A DNA stretch of 64,000 nucleotides from Ampullaceana balthica (GCA_944989445.1 CALYLW010001005.1:72501-136500), one strand, 5' to 3'; shown: positions 21,444-33,735, numbered from the stretch's first letter. Notes: generated by a model from the sequence alone, not told the origin. Program-made: numbers and translations.

Positions 21444-24400
21444 CTAGCAGACCCGTCGTGCGTTGCAACGATCAAAGTAAAAAGGAATACATTTAAAGAA
21501 ACCAATGAGTGGTATGTTTAAAAACAATTCTGAAGAAACCTTCGTGGAAGTGTGAAAAAAAAATCCAAGTTTCATAGCAAACGGATAAATAAATTAATAA
21601 TTAAATAGCGTACAAAAGAAGAAACGATATTAAGGGCCCCGGCCCCAAAATGAGTGATATTATAGTTTTTTATTGCCATTGTACTCAAGCTATATTCCTC
21701 AATATCGTGTAAAATTGAATAGGGAATACAATGATTAAAGTTCAGTAAAAAGACTTTTTCGAAGGAATGGAAATTAAGAGTTCAGTGCCCTATAGTAATA
21801 TAGGCTCTTAAGTTTTTATATTCTAAGTTTTGTCAAAATCCAGTTATTTTCTCAATATCTAACTCTTAAACTACTTTTTATATACCTAAAATAGGGGGAA
21901 AATAACATTAAGGGGCCCCTGGCCCATTCGGTGCAAGAGGTCAATTTCAAAAACCTGTTCATTTTAGTTCATTTTTATTGTGGCTATATTTCTCAAGCTC
22001 TTTAAAAAGTAAATAGGAAAAATATCTTAAACATATACGAAAAAAGATATTTGGGGCCCCGGCCCCGAAGATATTGGCATTAGAAGTTCAGTGTCTATAG
22101 TATTTTAATATAGGCTACCAAGTTTTTGTATGCAAAGTTTGGTGAAGATCTATTCATTTACTAAGTAGCTAACGTAGAAACTAATTTTTATATAGCTCAT
22201 ATAAGATAAAAACGACATTAAGGGCCCCAGGGCCCATTCTGGGCAAGATATAAAGTTCAAAACACCTGTTCATTTCAATTAGTATAATAATTGATACATG
22301 TGTCATAATTTGTCAAGATTGTTAATGACTGAATGGTGAATAAAATCTTAAACGTTTAAAAAATGTGAATTTTTGGGCCCCCAGCCCCAAAGGAATGAAT
22401 ATTAGCAGTTTAGTGCCCTATAGTATTTTAATATTGGCTATCAAGTTGTCATATACAAATTTTGGTTAAGATCCAATAATTTACACAGTAGCTAAAGCTT
22501 AAACTAATTTTTATATAGCTCGTATAAGCAAAACATGACAATATGGGCCCCCGGCGCCCCATGAGTGTTAAATTTTGAAAAAAGTGACAGTTACCATCCC
22601 GGGAGCATACTCAACAGTCTTGAAAAGTTTCATGACGATCGGGTGAATGGTTTAGACAGCTATAAAGGACATTCATACACACTCAAACATATTTATATAT
22701 ATATATATATAGAAATAAATTAATAATTAAAAAGTTTACAAAAGAAGAAACAATATTAAGGGCCCCGGCCCCAAAATGAATGATACGTTATATTTTTATT
22801 GCTATTGTACTCAAGCTATATTTCTCAATATCCTGTAAAATTAAATGGGTAATGCAATTAATAACGTTCAGTTAAAAAGACATTTGGGGCCCCTAATCTG
22901 CGAGGGAATGGACATTAAGAGTTAAGTGCCCTATAGTAATGTAATATAGGCTCTAAAGTTTTTATATACTAAGTTTGGTCAAAATCCAGTTATTTTCGCA
23001 TTATTTAACACCTAAACTAATTTTTTTTATCTAGCCAATATAGGAAAAATAAACGAAATTAAGGGGCCCCCTGGGCCTATGCGGTGCAAGATGTCAATTT
23101 CAAAAACCTTATCATTTTAATTTAGTTTCATCATGGATAAATATTTCTCAAGATCGATACAACGTGAATGGGGAAAATATCTTAAACATATACGAAAAAA
23201 GATATTTGGGGCCCCCGGCCCCGAAGAAAATGACATTAGAAGTTATGTGTCCTTAAGTATTTTAATATGGGATACCAAGTTTTTGAAAACAAAGTTTGGT
23301 TAAGATCCAATCATTTAATCTGTAGCTAACGCATAAACTATTTTTTATAAAGCTCGTATGTACAAAAAACGACATTAAGGGCCCCAGGGCCCAATTATTG
23401 CAAGAAATAAAGTGCGAAACATATGTTCATTTGAAAAAATTTCAAAATACATACATTTATTTATATTTCTCAATATTGTTTAAATATTTGATTGGACTAT
23501 AAAATATTAAACATTTACTAAAATAGACAGTTTGGACCCCCTGCCCCGTAGGAATGAAAATTAGGAGTTCAGTGCCCTATCGTAATAGAATATAGACCCT
23601 TGATTTTTTATATACTAAAATGGGTCAAGATACATTAATTTTCTCAGTATTTTAATCTAATACTAAATTATATACAGCTAATATAAAAAAAAACGACATT
23701 AAGGGGCCCGTGGGCACATTCGATGAAATGTGTAAATTTCAAAAACCTTTTCATTTTAATTAAGTTTCCTCATAGATATATTTCTCAAGGTCGTGAAAAA
23801 TTGAAAAATTGAGTGGGGGAAAATACATTAAACATGTCCGATGAGAAGACATTTGCGGTCCCTGGCCCCGTAGGACGGCCCCAGAAGGAATGGACATTTG
23901 AAGTTATGTGCCCTATAGTATTTTAATATGAGCTACAAAGTTTTTGTATTAAAGTTTTGGTTTAGATCCATTCAATTACTCAGTAGCTAACGCATAAACT
24001 AATTTTTATATATCTTATATAAGCAAAAAAAAGACATTAAGGGCCCCGGGGCCCATTCAGTGCAAGATATAAAGTTCTAAACCCTGTTCATTTCAATTTG
24101 TATAATAATGGATACATGTGTCATTAATTGTCAAGATTGTTAATGACTGAATGGTGAATAAAATCTTAAACATTTAAGAAATGTGAATTTTTGGGCCCCC
24201 AGCCCCAAAGGAATGACTATTTGCAGTTCAGTGCCCTATATTATTTTAATATTGGCTATCAAGTTGTCATATACAAAGTTTGGTTAAGATCCAAGAATTT
24301 ACACAGTAGCTAGCGCTTAAACTAATTTTTATATAGCTCATATAAAAAATGACATTATGGGCCCCCGGTGCCCCATGAGTATTAAATTTAGAAAACAAAG

Positions 24401-24566
24401 TTGCCAGTTACCATCCCAGGTGGGTACTCAACAGTGTCCAAAAATTTCACGACGATCGGATGAATAGTTTAGTCAGCTATAAAGGACATGCACACACACA
24501 CACACACACATACACACACACACACACACACATATATACATACTTTGATTTTTATATATATATAGA
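21444..24566 (-). mobile_element. Non-autonomous Helitron C with internal tandem array
   Basis: On the minus strand the 5' end is TCTATATATATATAAAAATC preceded by A, and the 3' end is GGGTCTGCTAG followed by T, which is the Helitron signature (5' TC, 3' CTRR, insertion between A and T, no target duplication). The inside is a diverged array of roughly 150-170 bp units, each centred on a GGGCCCC-GGCCCC motif followed by GTGCCCTATAGTATTTTAAT-like words. The block beginning AAATAAATTAATAATTAAA occurs at 21585 and again at 22714, so two copies may be fused in tandem. No Rep/helicase frame is present. Confidence 0.8.
24488..24544. repeat. (CA)n microsatellite at the Helitron 5' end
   Basis: CA runs with CATA interruptions just inside the 5' terminus of Helitron C. 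Confidence 0.95.
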
Positions 24567-24577
24567 TAAACAAAAAA

Positions 24578-24900
24578 CTAATCGCCCCGCGGCGTAGCAT
24601 ACCCACAGACTTGCTCATGGAAAGTGCAAAGAAATTGGAGAAAGAACGGAGACAAACTACAGCACGAAGAAATCAAAACAACGCGAGTGAACGTCGGTTG
24701 GGGGGGGGGTGAACTAACAACTCATTGTTGGTTTCGAGACATTTGCAGGCGAAATTCGGTATACCCTTAACTTCTATGAAGTCAGCTATAAACGATAATC
24801 GGTTTAAAAGCGGAGTTACATAATCGATAATCGGTTTTCCAATAAAAACTAAAAACAACAATAACACGCAATTAACAACCCTAAATATGACTAACCCTCG
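24578..24900 (-). mobile_element. Second Helitron-like family, minus-strand 3' end
   Basis: On the minus strand it reads GCAAGTCTG, TATGCTACGCCGCGGGGCG and ends ATTAG followed by T, a slightly mutated form of the CTAG-T end seen at 27649-27652. Upstream it contains the GTTTTGATT-CTTCGTGCTGTA words also present at 27545-27580. The 5' limit is not defined. Confidence 0.5.
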
Positions 24901-25059
24901 CTAGGGTAGGCCAATCACAGTTTATGTTTAAGGGATGTTAGTATTAAATGGGAGGCGGGTAACAACAACCTCAGTGTGCATGTCTTTAGGTTTACTCGCT
25001 ATTTTGTATTTACTTAGTGCTGCTTTTTGTGTCTTTACTCTCACCCCCCCCCCAACCAT

Positions 25060-25247
25060 TCTTTGCACTGTCTATGATGAGCAAGTCTGCGGCGTATGCT
25101 ACGCCGTGGGTCTCTCCAGAGTTCCTTCTTTTCAATCACTCACATTCGTTTGCCCAAACCCACCCCATTTTGACAACTGTGTCTTTCAGGAAGTCTTCAC
25201 CCGTCACTAAATCATTAGCGGGGTATGCCACGCCGCTGGTCAGCTAG
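25060..25247 (+). mobile_element. Second Helitron-like family, plus-strand 3' ends
   Basis: GAGCAAGTCTGCGGCGTATG (25078 on) is one internal copy of the 3' region. A second, GCGGGGTATGCCACGCCGCT, is followed by GGTCAGCTAG and T at 25248, fitting a 3' hairpin plus CTAG terminus. Confidence 0.5.
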
Positions 25248-25317
25248 TGTTAGCAATAAAGGGGTAAAAGAACAGGCACATACAGACATTTTAAATTTTC
25301 TTTTATAAACCAATTTT

Positions 25318-25480
25318 TTCGCTGGATACAGGACCCTACCCGTATAAGGCGGACGTGATAACCAGTACACTACGAATCTCCCGTTATTCTGTGAAGGAAC
25401 AATGCAAGTGAAAAGCAAGGACCATTTTTGGTCTCGATACATTGGTCGACCCCAGCGAGGGTCATTCGTCATGCTCGGTT
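25318..25480 (-). repeat. Repeat carrying a tRNA-Val-like sequence, copy 2 (inverted)
   Basis: The reverse complement carries GCATGACGAATGACCCTCGC, TGTTCCTTCACAGAATAACG, then TAGTGTACTGGTTATCACG and TCCGCCTTATACG. The A box is mutated (GTACTGG) and the T-arm is largely lost. It is the inverted partner of 21240-21434. Confidence 0.65.
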
Positions 25481-25533
25481 GCACATACTTGCGTGTTGTC
25501 TCGCATGGTTCCACGAAGATAATTATATATATA

Positions 25534-27390
25534 CTAGCAAAATACCCTCGCTCGCGTCGAAAATTAGAATTTCAGTTACCGTTGAGAACCCGCGTAACAC
25601 AAATTCAAAACACCAATTGATTTCAATCTGGATCATGATGTATATACTAAATATATTAACTTCACCATCTTGTCTGTCTGTCTGTCGTGGTCCCGCAGAA
25701 AAACAAAAAAGAAAAGTAAAAAATCACTTCAAGTAATCCTATCGAGGTGATAATTTAAATTTTGTTTTCGTATGTTACCATTGCGGGAGGGTACTCAACA
25801 ACTTTCCAAAGTTTCATGCTCCTACGTACACGGAAAATTTGATATTTAATAATGAGTCTGTTTTATATAGCTCATATAAGAAAAAAACATACATTTGGGC
25901 CCCCGACCCCCCCCCCTAGTTAGTGATAATTTTATAACTTTTACACCTCTTACCATCGCCGGAGGGTACTCAACAACTTTCCAAAGTTTCATGCTTCTAC
26001 CTAGATGGGAAGATGAGGAATTGGCATTGATTCAGATTTTTAATGCCCATATAAGGAAAAAAATGGGTTTGGGACCCCGGCCACCCAAGAGTGAAAATTA
26101 TAAATTCTTTTTTTTTACCAATTATCGTCATAAGAGTGTACTCAGCAAGTTCCCAAAGTTTCATGCTTCACAGGTCATTGGAGAATTAGTGATAAGTTAG
26201 TTTTAAATATAAGGGAAAAAACTACATTTGGGATTCCGGCCCCCAGGAAATAATAATTTATATATATATTTTTACCTTTTACCATAGCGGAAGTTGCTTA
26301 GCAACTACTCAAAGTTTCATGCTTCTACCTTCTCGGTAAATAGGAGAATGATTGATTCTTAATTTTTATATAGCCCATATTAGGGGAAAACGTTTTTGGG
26401 CCCCCGGCCCCCATGAGTGTGAATTTCTAAATTCTTTATCGCCTGTTACCATTGAGAGTTTGTACTCAACAACTTCCCAAAGTTTCATGCTTCTAACTAC
26501 ACGGGAAGTTGGAGAATTAGTGATAAGTCATTTTTTAAATATAAGAAACAAACTACATTCGGGCCCCCGGCTCCCAGTCAGTGAAAAATTATATTACTTT
26601 TTTTTACCTGTTACCATCGCGAAATGTTACTTAACAACTTCCCAAAGTTTCATTCTACTATCTACTCGCGAAATATGAGAATTAGTGATTTTTAATTTTA
26701 ATATAGCCACTATAAGGAACAAAAACGGTTCTGGGCCCCCGGCCCCCATGAGTGTGAATTTTAAAATTCTTTTACGCCAAGTATAGTCGCGAGATGCTAC
26801 TTAACAACTTCCCAAGGTTTCATGCTTCTACCTACACGGGAAGTTGGGGAATTAGTGATGAGTCAGTTTTTTATAAGAAAGAAACTACATTTGGGCCCCC
26901 GGCCCCTAGTAAGAAATAATTTAAATATTGTTTTCTCTTGTTACCATCGCGGAAGTGTACGTATCAACTACTCAGAGTTTCATGCTTCTACCTACACGGG
27001 AAATTTGAGAATTTGTGATTTTCAGTTTTTATATAGCTCATATTAGGAAAAAACTTCATTTGGGCCCCTGGCCCCCAGGAAGTGATAATTTAAATATTTT
27101 GTTGCCCGTTACCATCGCGGGTTTGTACTCAACAACTTCCCAAAGTTTCATGCTTCTGCCTACTCGGGAAATAGGAGAATGAGTGATTTTCATATTATAT
27201 ATAAGCCATATTAGGAAAGAAAGCGTTTTTGGGCCCGCAATGTGAATTTTAACATTCTTTTTCGCCAATTGTCGTTGTGAGAGTGTACTCAGCAAGTTCC
27301 CAAAGTTTCATGCTTCTACCTACACGGGAAGTTGGAGAATTAGTGATGAGTCAGTCAGTCAGTGAGGGCTTTGCCTTTTATTAGTGTAGA
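25534..27390 (-). mobile_element. Non-autonomous Helitron A with ~167-bp internal array
   Basis: On the minus strand it begins TCTACACTAATAAAAGGCAA preceded by A and ends GTATTTTGCTAG followed by T, with a GC-rich stem just upstream. The interior is about nine tandem units: the GGGCCCCCGGCCCC motif lies at about 25897, 26071, 26230, 26398, 26561, 26733, 26893, 27062 and 27231, spacing 159-174 bp. Each unit also carries CAACTTCCCAAAGTTTCATG and CTACCTACACGGGAAGTTGG. No coding capacity. It depends on an autonomous Helitron elsewhere. Confidence 0.9.
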
Positions 27391-27430
27391 TATAGATGTG
27401 TGATTGTGCCCGTTCTTTTTCCCCTTTTTT

Positions 27431-27652
27431 TGTGAACATGGCCGACCCTCGCTAGGGTGCGAGTGTCTCGAGACCAACAATTCGTCGCCCCCCCCCCGAA
27501 AAAAAACAAACAAACAACAACAACAACGAACAACGTTCACTGGCGTTGTTTTGATTCCTTCGTGCTCTGTTTTGTGTCCGTTCTTTCTGCCCTTTCTTTG
27601 CACATTCCACGAGCAAGTCTGCGGCGCTTGCTACGCCGCGGGGCGAATCTAG
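27431..27652 (+). mobile_element. Second Helitron-like family, best 3' end
   Basis: The 3' end has a perfect hairpin GCGGCG-CTTGCTA-CGCCGC, then GGGGCGAAT, CTAG (27649-27652) and T. This is the textbook Helitron terminus geometry. The 5' limit is not resolved; GACCCTCGCTAGGGT and TCTCGAGACCAACAA link it to the repeats near 21250 and 24700-24910. Confidence 0.6.
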
Positions 27653-29938
27653 TTTTAAATAATAAAGGAAAATGAAAAACAATTGTGTAATTAATATATC
27701 AGATCCAAATAAGAGCTTTATCAATGAATGTATGTATGCAACAGCACACCCATCCCCCCCAATCTGATAACTTCGTGTTGCAAAGGATCTTTAGAGATGA
27801 TTTTAAGTCGCACATTTTTTAAAGCTATATCAATTGATAAGTTTCATCATTTTTGTACCGTAAGTAGTAGGTAAGATATAGCAACACTGTTAATACACTT
27901 TTAATTTTATTGAAGACACCTTCAATATTGCCTAAACAGTTGAAATTTGTAACGGCTCGTAATCAAAATTTTGATTAGTTTATTGTGACATAAATTTTAA
28001 TGAATTCCCTTGTTTAACACCACTCACAAGCTTTCAAGGCTATCGTCAAGTGAAACATCGCAGATGGCCGATTCAAATCGGAGGCGGCCGGATGCACAGT
28101 AAACACGTCGGAGGAATTTTTCAATTGAAATATCGTTTATCCGTCGGAGAAATACGGAGCAAGTCATAGGATGTGATGCATCAAGCTGTTTAAAGTTTCT
28201 CTCTCTCCCTCTCTCTCCCTCTCTCTCTCTCTTAACGATTAATTAATCGATTAATCATTAAAAAATGTAATCGATAAGAATTAAGTTGAACGATTAAAAT
28301 TCTATTCTATTCTTTCTGGCTCATATTCTTTTACTATCACTATGTTTTATACTTTATTATAAGCTTTAGTCCAGAAATGTCTTCTGTACAACACATACAT
28401 TTTAGATGTTAAAACAACAACAGGCTGTTGTGAATCAAACCAGAATAGATTTCAACCTCAACTACAGAATTTTATCAGCCTCGAGATTAACGAATGGACA
28501 TTTTAAAAGGTTTAATCCAATCATTTTTTAAAAACCCTAGATGAACATTTCTAACCGTTTCCACCCTCAACCCTCTAACATAATACCACCTTCAAAACAC
28601 CAAAATATAATACAGAATAAAAAGTCAATCAAGTTGTCGTAAGGATCATAATTTTATAATAGAAAATTATGAATACTTAAAAAAAAATTCTTCCCATCAT
28701 ATATTACCTGAATGAAAACTTGTCAGAAATATGACAGGCGCTAGTTCTACTAACTAGACCCCCGCCCCCATCCCCACCCCCACCCCACCCCCTGTAATTT
28801 TCTCTGCTGTCTGAAAACTCTTTGTCCTCCGCTCAGTACCATCTCCTCCCCCGTCCAACATCTGTCAAATGTCGCCGAGTACACCAGACCCAACAAGACA
28901 GGTTATACTTAAGTGAATTCTAGTTCATAAACAGGATATTTTACTTCATTAGATGTCGATTCGGTCACTTTATGAACTTTAAAAAAAAATCTGTTAAATT
29001 TGTCCTAGAAAAAGTCAGTTTGTTTTTGGTCCACACTTGGAGAGTGTTGTAAGAAAAAGGATGAACGCATTTAAGTGACAAGGGAACTGACGGAACGTCT
29101 TATTTTGATGCAGCTAAATTGAGCTTTAAAAAGATGTCAGTATTATAGAGCATCACTCATTAGCAGCATACATGATGAAGTTATACATTGGATTATGTCC
29201 CACGATCATACTCGTGAGTCATTATTGAGGAGAAACATTGGATTACGGCAGGAAACGTGTTTTTAGACATGCCCTACACAGTTACAAATATTTCCTTACA
29301 ATAAATAATCATCTCATGACACATTAAAAAATTATAAATCTTGTTACCACTCAGATTAAAATTTAAAAAAACACACAACTTCTATGACGGTTCATCAATT
29401 TGAAATAATCAAGCAGCACATAATACAAGTATTTTTATATTTAAAAAAAAGACCTTTAAATAACGATTACTTTGATTATGTTCGTTGGATACGTTTTAGA
29501 ACAATATGATTACGTTTGTTTAAACCACCAATCAGAAGTACTGGTTACATAATAATGTTTTCCTTTGTAATATAATCTTGTGATTGAAATGTACGAAAAT
29601 TTTGAGCAATACATGTTTTAAAAAGATTTGCCTTTTAGTTTAAGTCAATAATGCCTTTAAAATTTCTGAACACTGTCTCTTAAATTTACCCTAATCATGT
29701 AATAGCTAACAAAAAAAGCTTAAGAACACTTTGAAGTAACCAATGGCTGAGTAACATATTATAGCTTATATAAACGATCTCATTTAAATCAATTTTTTTG
29801 TGTTACTTAAATTTAAATAATTAAGAGATTAAACATGCTTTACAAAAGTATGTCAAGATAATAAAATATACTAATACATTTCAAAGGCGTAAATATGTGT
29901 ACTTTCAAATACCTACAGGGAGGGTTGTCCTTTTTAAA
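27653..29938. other. AT-rich spacer
   Basis: It holds a (CT)n stretch at 28199-28232, ATTAATCGATTAATC palindromes at 28236-28262 like those of the 547-1342 element, and C-rich runs at 28758-28795. No gene is supported. Confidence 0.45.
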
Positions 29939-30440
29939 TCCCTTATATTAACTTCACGGCAGTCTCTGTCTTGGGCCCAAAAGTCGAAAATGACCCACTT
30001 TCAGTAAAGCCATTGAGCTGAAATTTGGCACACGGACCCGTCTCACCTAACAATGCATCGTCTCAAAATTTCAGATGGATCGAACGTACCGTAATTAAAT
30101 TAATGCATTTTTAGTTTATCTAATTAAATCACTATTTAGAATGTTTAGTCGTCGTCTGCTAGAGTTGACCTAGCACCTATATATAGCGGCAGGGGAGATA
30201 ATTTCTGTTTCAGTCTGTAAATGTTTGGAACCGTCTCTCTCTGTCGTTCGTCGTCCCGCCCGCCCATCCGTGACGCCCAACGCGGTGACAAGACCTTTCC
30301 CCTCTCCCTACGGGTTAAAAGCAAAGTTGAGTTAAGACAGATTCAGTCTGTAAATATTTGTCGCATTTGAACATAATCAATACTTTTAGTTATGTCTCAT
30401 ATATAAGGGATTTATAGTCAAAAACTTTGTTTTTACGGGG
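29939..30440 (+). repeat. ~530-bp repeat family, copy B
   Basis: It starts TCCCTTATATTAACTTCACG and ends ATAAGGGATTTATAGTC, then AAAAACTTTGTTTTTACGGG. The first 13 bp (AATCCCTTATATT with its flank) are inverted near, but not at, the other end. Confidence 0.75.
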
Positions 30441-30469
30441 TTGTTTTATTTACTTTTGTTTTTCCGCAC

Positions 30470-30906
30470 GCCCGACGACGAACGACAGACAGTGAGACAG
30501 AGAGAGACGGCGGTGAAGTTAATATAAGGGATTTAAAAATGATATACTTCCCGTGATGCTATCGAGCTGAAATTTTGCATATAGACTCGTGTAACCAAGC
30601 AGTGCAACGTATTAAAATTTTAGATGGATCGAATGTACCATAATTAAATCAATGCATTTTTAGTTTATCTCTATATAACATATGTAATTCAATTTCACAG
30701 TTTGTTATTGTTTTTCTTCCACGTGCCAGTTGAGTTCACGCGTTCACGCCACCCATCGATTTCCCCACCCCTCCCCCTCTCCCCAGTTTTAAAAGCCAGG
30801 GGAAAACAGTCGGTTTCAGTCTGTAAATGTAGTCACGTTTGAACATAATCAATACTTTTAGTTATGTCTCATATATCAGGGATTTATAGTCAAAAACTTT
30901 GTTTTT
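30470..30906 (+). repeat. ~530-bp repeat family, copy C with inverted head
   Basis: The body reads forward (ATCGAGCTGAAATTTTGC, TTATAGTCAAAAACTTTG), but the first ~70 bp are flipped: GTTAATATAAGGGATTT at about 30518-30534 is the reverse complement of the normal start. Confidence 0.65.
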
Positions 30907-30951
30907 GCGGTGTCGTTTAATTGGAGTTTTTAATTCCTTCACTTTTATTTA

Positions 30952-31060
30952 GTGGTTCTCAAGCTTTTTTGGCCTACATCCCACTTTCCAGTAAAGAAAT
31001 TACTCAGCAACCCCCGATTTAAAAAATAAATAAATTATTCTCACACAAGGATAGGCAAAC
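30952..31060. mobile_element. Possible left end of a hAT element
   Basis: AGTGGTTCTCAAGCTTTTTT followed by GGCCTACATCCCACTTT resembles the CAGTGGTTC end at 8091. It precedes the transposase remnant at 31415. A matching right end was not found. Confidence 0.4.
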
Positions 31061-31414
31061 TACGATCCGACGGTCACATGCGGCAGGTCAGAGTATATTA
31101 TGCGACCCGTATGCATATACATGTGGTGATCGTGTTTCATGTTAATTTTTTTTGCTTAGAATATTTTATATATATTTTTAAATTTTTTTTCCCAGCATTT
31201 CATTCGAATCTAGAGATATATAATAGGTTTTATCGCTTCAGAATCATTAGTCATTAATTGTTAACATACCTGTTCCAAACTACATTTCAGCTCAACCGGA
31301 ATTGGCTTTTGTTTACGATTTGCATTTAAAGAGGTTTTTAAAATTTGTGATTTAAAAGCAAATAGACGTTGATTTAACATCGAGTACTATCAAAGGAAGT
31401 AAGATTGAGGACGA

Positions 31415-33080
31415 ATGTCTTTTTTAAATGACGAATTGACTGTTAAATATTGCTTCGCGAGCGTTGGGAAAAAAGCAGCCTGCTTGCTGTGCCGTGAGTG
31501 TGTGAGGGTCTTTAATGAGTGCGACTTAAATAGATACCACCAAACAAAACATGTGTTGTGTTTCTGGCACAATTTAACGAACCAAGAGAGAAAAGGGAAA
31601 TGCAAGAAGTTTGTTAATACTTTAAATAAGCTGTAAAATGTTTTCACCAAAAGTCTTAAATACAAGATGCTGCAATCGAAGCCAGTTTTGAGATATCTAA
31701 TAAAATCTAATAAAAACAGAACAAGCCTTTTTCTGACAGTGAATTTATCAAGAAATGCTTGACATATGCAGCAAGCGTTATGTGTCCAGAACAGAAAACA
31801 TAATTTGACACCATTTCTTTATCAAGGGAAATTTAGTCAGACGATTTGAAAAAAAAGTGACAATTTGATACACCAACTTCGAGATGCAAGCAAAGACGTT
31901 TTTGGGTACTCTCGCATTGGATAAGAGAACCAATGTAGAAAAAGCACAATAGTTGGTATTTATACGGGGAATACATCCTCGTTTCGAGCTTAACGAAGAA
32001 TTACTCTGTGTTGAGGCACTCAAAGACACAACTACAGGCCAGGATTTATTCAATACTGTAGAGATCTGTGTTGAAATAACTGGGTTGGTGTGGAACACGA
32101 TGACCAGTGTAATAACCGATGGAGCGCGAGCTTTAACTGGAAAAAGTAGTATGAACAATAAACTTAAAGAATATCAGCCTGACCACACACTCTTACTTCT
32201 CCACTGTGGCAACCATCAGTCTGTGTAAGGCTGTGTTGAATTTCAAGCAGTTGTTAGTATGATACACTTTGTAAAAGCCAGGGAATTTAATCACAGGTGT
32301 TAAAAGCACTGTTTGAAGATTTGACTTATATTATATTATCTACCACGGCAGTGTCCGCTGGCTGAGCCTGGGCGAGTTATTGAGGCGAGTTTGAGATCTC
32401 AAGGAAGAAATAGTTATGCTGCTTGAGATGAAGGGTTTCGTTTGTGATTTTTTTTTAGTTCCATAGTTAATGAAGAGTGGAAGTCAGACTTCATGTTTGC
32501 AATTAACTTTATGGAAAATTTGAATTAACTGAATGTGAAACTTAAGGGCAATGGTTTGTTTGCACATGAAATTTATATGTATGTAAATCATTTCAGACAA
32601 AACACTCCCTGTTCTCCAGGCAAGCAGGTGAAAACAGGTTTTGCCATTTCCCTTTGCTAAAACAGAAAACCGTTTCTTGTAAAATGGCTGACAAATGCAA
32701 GGCTCAGTTGGATGTCTTTGCTATGGAATTTGAAAGGAGGTTCTAAGACAAGAACCTGAACCCACTCTTCAATATCCTCAGTTCACAATTTAGTGCAGAA
32801 GCTGATTAAGCCCCAGAGGATATACAGTTAGAACTGCTTAACCTAAAAGCAGATTATGACCCGAAGAAGAAGTTCAAGTTAGTTTTTCTGCTTGAGTTGC
32901 TTTTTTTCCACACTTTAAAAAACGTTGCTGTCTAACTTTTGCCACTATCTGGGTCCACATAGATCTGTGAGCAAGCTTTTTGTTGTATGAAAATAAATGA
33001 GTCTAAGAATAGATCGATGCTGCTGACTGCAATTTGAATTCATTCTTGCGAATAATAACCAGTAACCTGATTCCACAATT
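31415..33080 (+). pseudogene. hAT transposase pseudogene (GTF2IRD2/ZBED5-like)
   Basis: The parts occur in family order. 31415-31636 is a BED-type zinc finger region (CLLCRECVRVFNECDLNRYH, then TKH: the C-x2-C ... H-x-x-x-H pattern). 31953-32228 is the catalytic core (FIRGIHPRFELNEELL, TSVITDGARALTGKSS with the conserved Asp, LLHCGNHQ). 32340-32460 reads VRWLSLGELLRRV, the HxxxRWLS block. 32930-33060 reads CEQAFCCMKINESKNRSML across a frame change, the C-terminal CEQxFSxMK block. Frameshifts and stops separate the pieces, so no protein is made. Flanking ends are uncertain. Confidence 0.8.
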
Positions 33081-33086
33081 CAAGAA

Positions 33087-33115
33087 TAGTTCAACACACA
33101 CACACACACATACAA
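33087..33115. repeat. Short (CA)n microsatellite
   Basis: About ten CA units followed by CATACAAACA. Confidence 0.85.
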
Positions 33116-33519
33116 ACAAATTGAAACCATATAAATGAGACGGGGTTTGGTATAAAAGTAAATGGAGATCTATAAGTGAGAGAGTGAGTGAACTACATAT
33201 GTAAAACCTCATAAGCGCCCGCCCCAGTTTTTAGTCATATTAAATCAAAGTACATGAACTTATAAGTTTTAAATTATGTTTTCCTTTTTATTCTACTTAT
33301 GAAAACGTGGTTTAAAAAATCCTTTTTACCTCTATTTATTTTCTTTTTTTAGTTCCAGTAATAAAAACGTGGTTTTTAAATTTCTGTTTCTACATCTATT
33401 TATTTTACCAAACACCTCATCAGCACCCGCCCAACGTTTTAATACCACGGCGATGAGGTAACGGGGTGAACTCAGCACGTGAAATCTAACAATGGCAGAC
33501 GGGTACAGATGTTTATATA

Positions 33520-33720
33520 CAGTGCCGTTGTAACGCATAGGCCCGTTGGGCATTTGCCCGGGGGCCCACAAACATAGGGGCCCCATGGGAATATGTTTAT
33601 TTATATATATTATGTATGTTTATTTTTTTCCTGCGAGGGTGGCGGTGCACTCTTTCTTTGCCCAGGGGACCAACACTATTTCTTTGCCTAGGGGCCCAAA
33701 ATGGTGTAAAGACGGCTCTG
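33520..33720. mobile_element. hAT-type MITE, CAGTGCCGTTGTAACGC family
   Basis: Ends CAGTGCCGTTGTAACGC and GTAAAGACGGCTCTG; flanks TTTATATA and CGTATATA (6 of 8). GGGGCCC blocks inside both ends. An end of the same family lies at 60116-60152. Confidence 0.55.
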
Positions 33721-33735
33721 CGTATATAGAGATAA

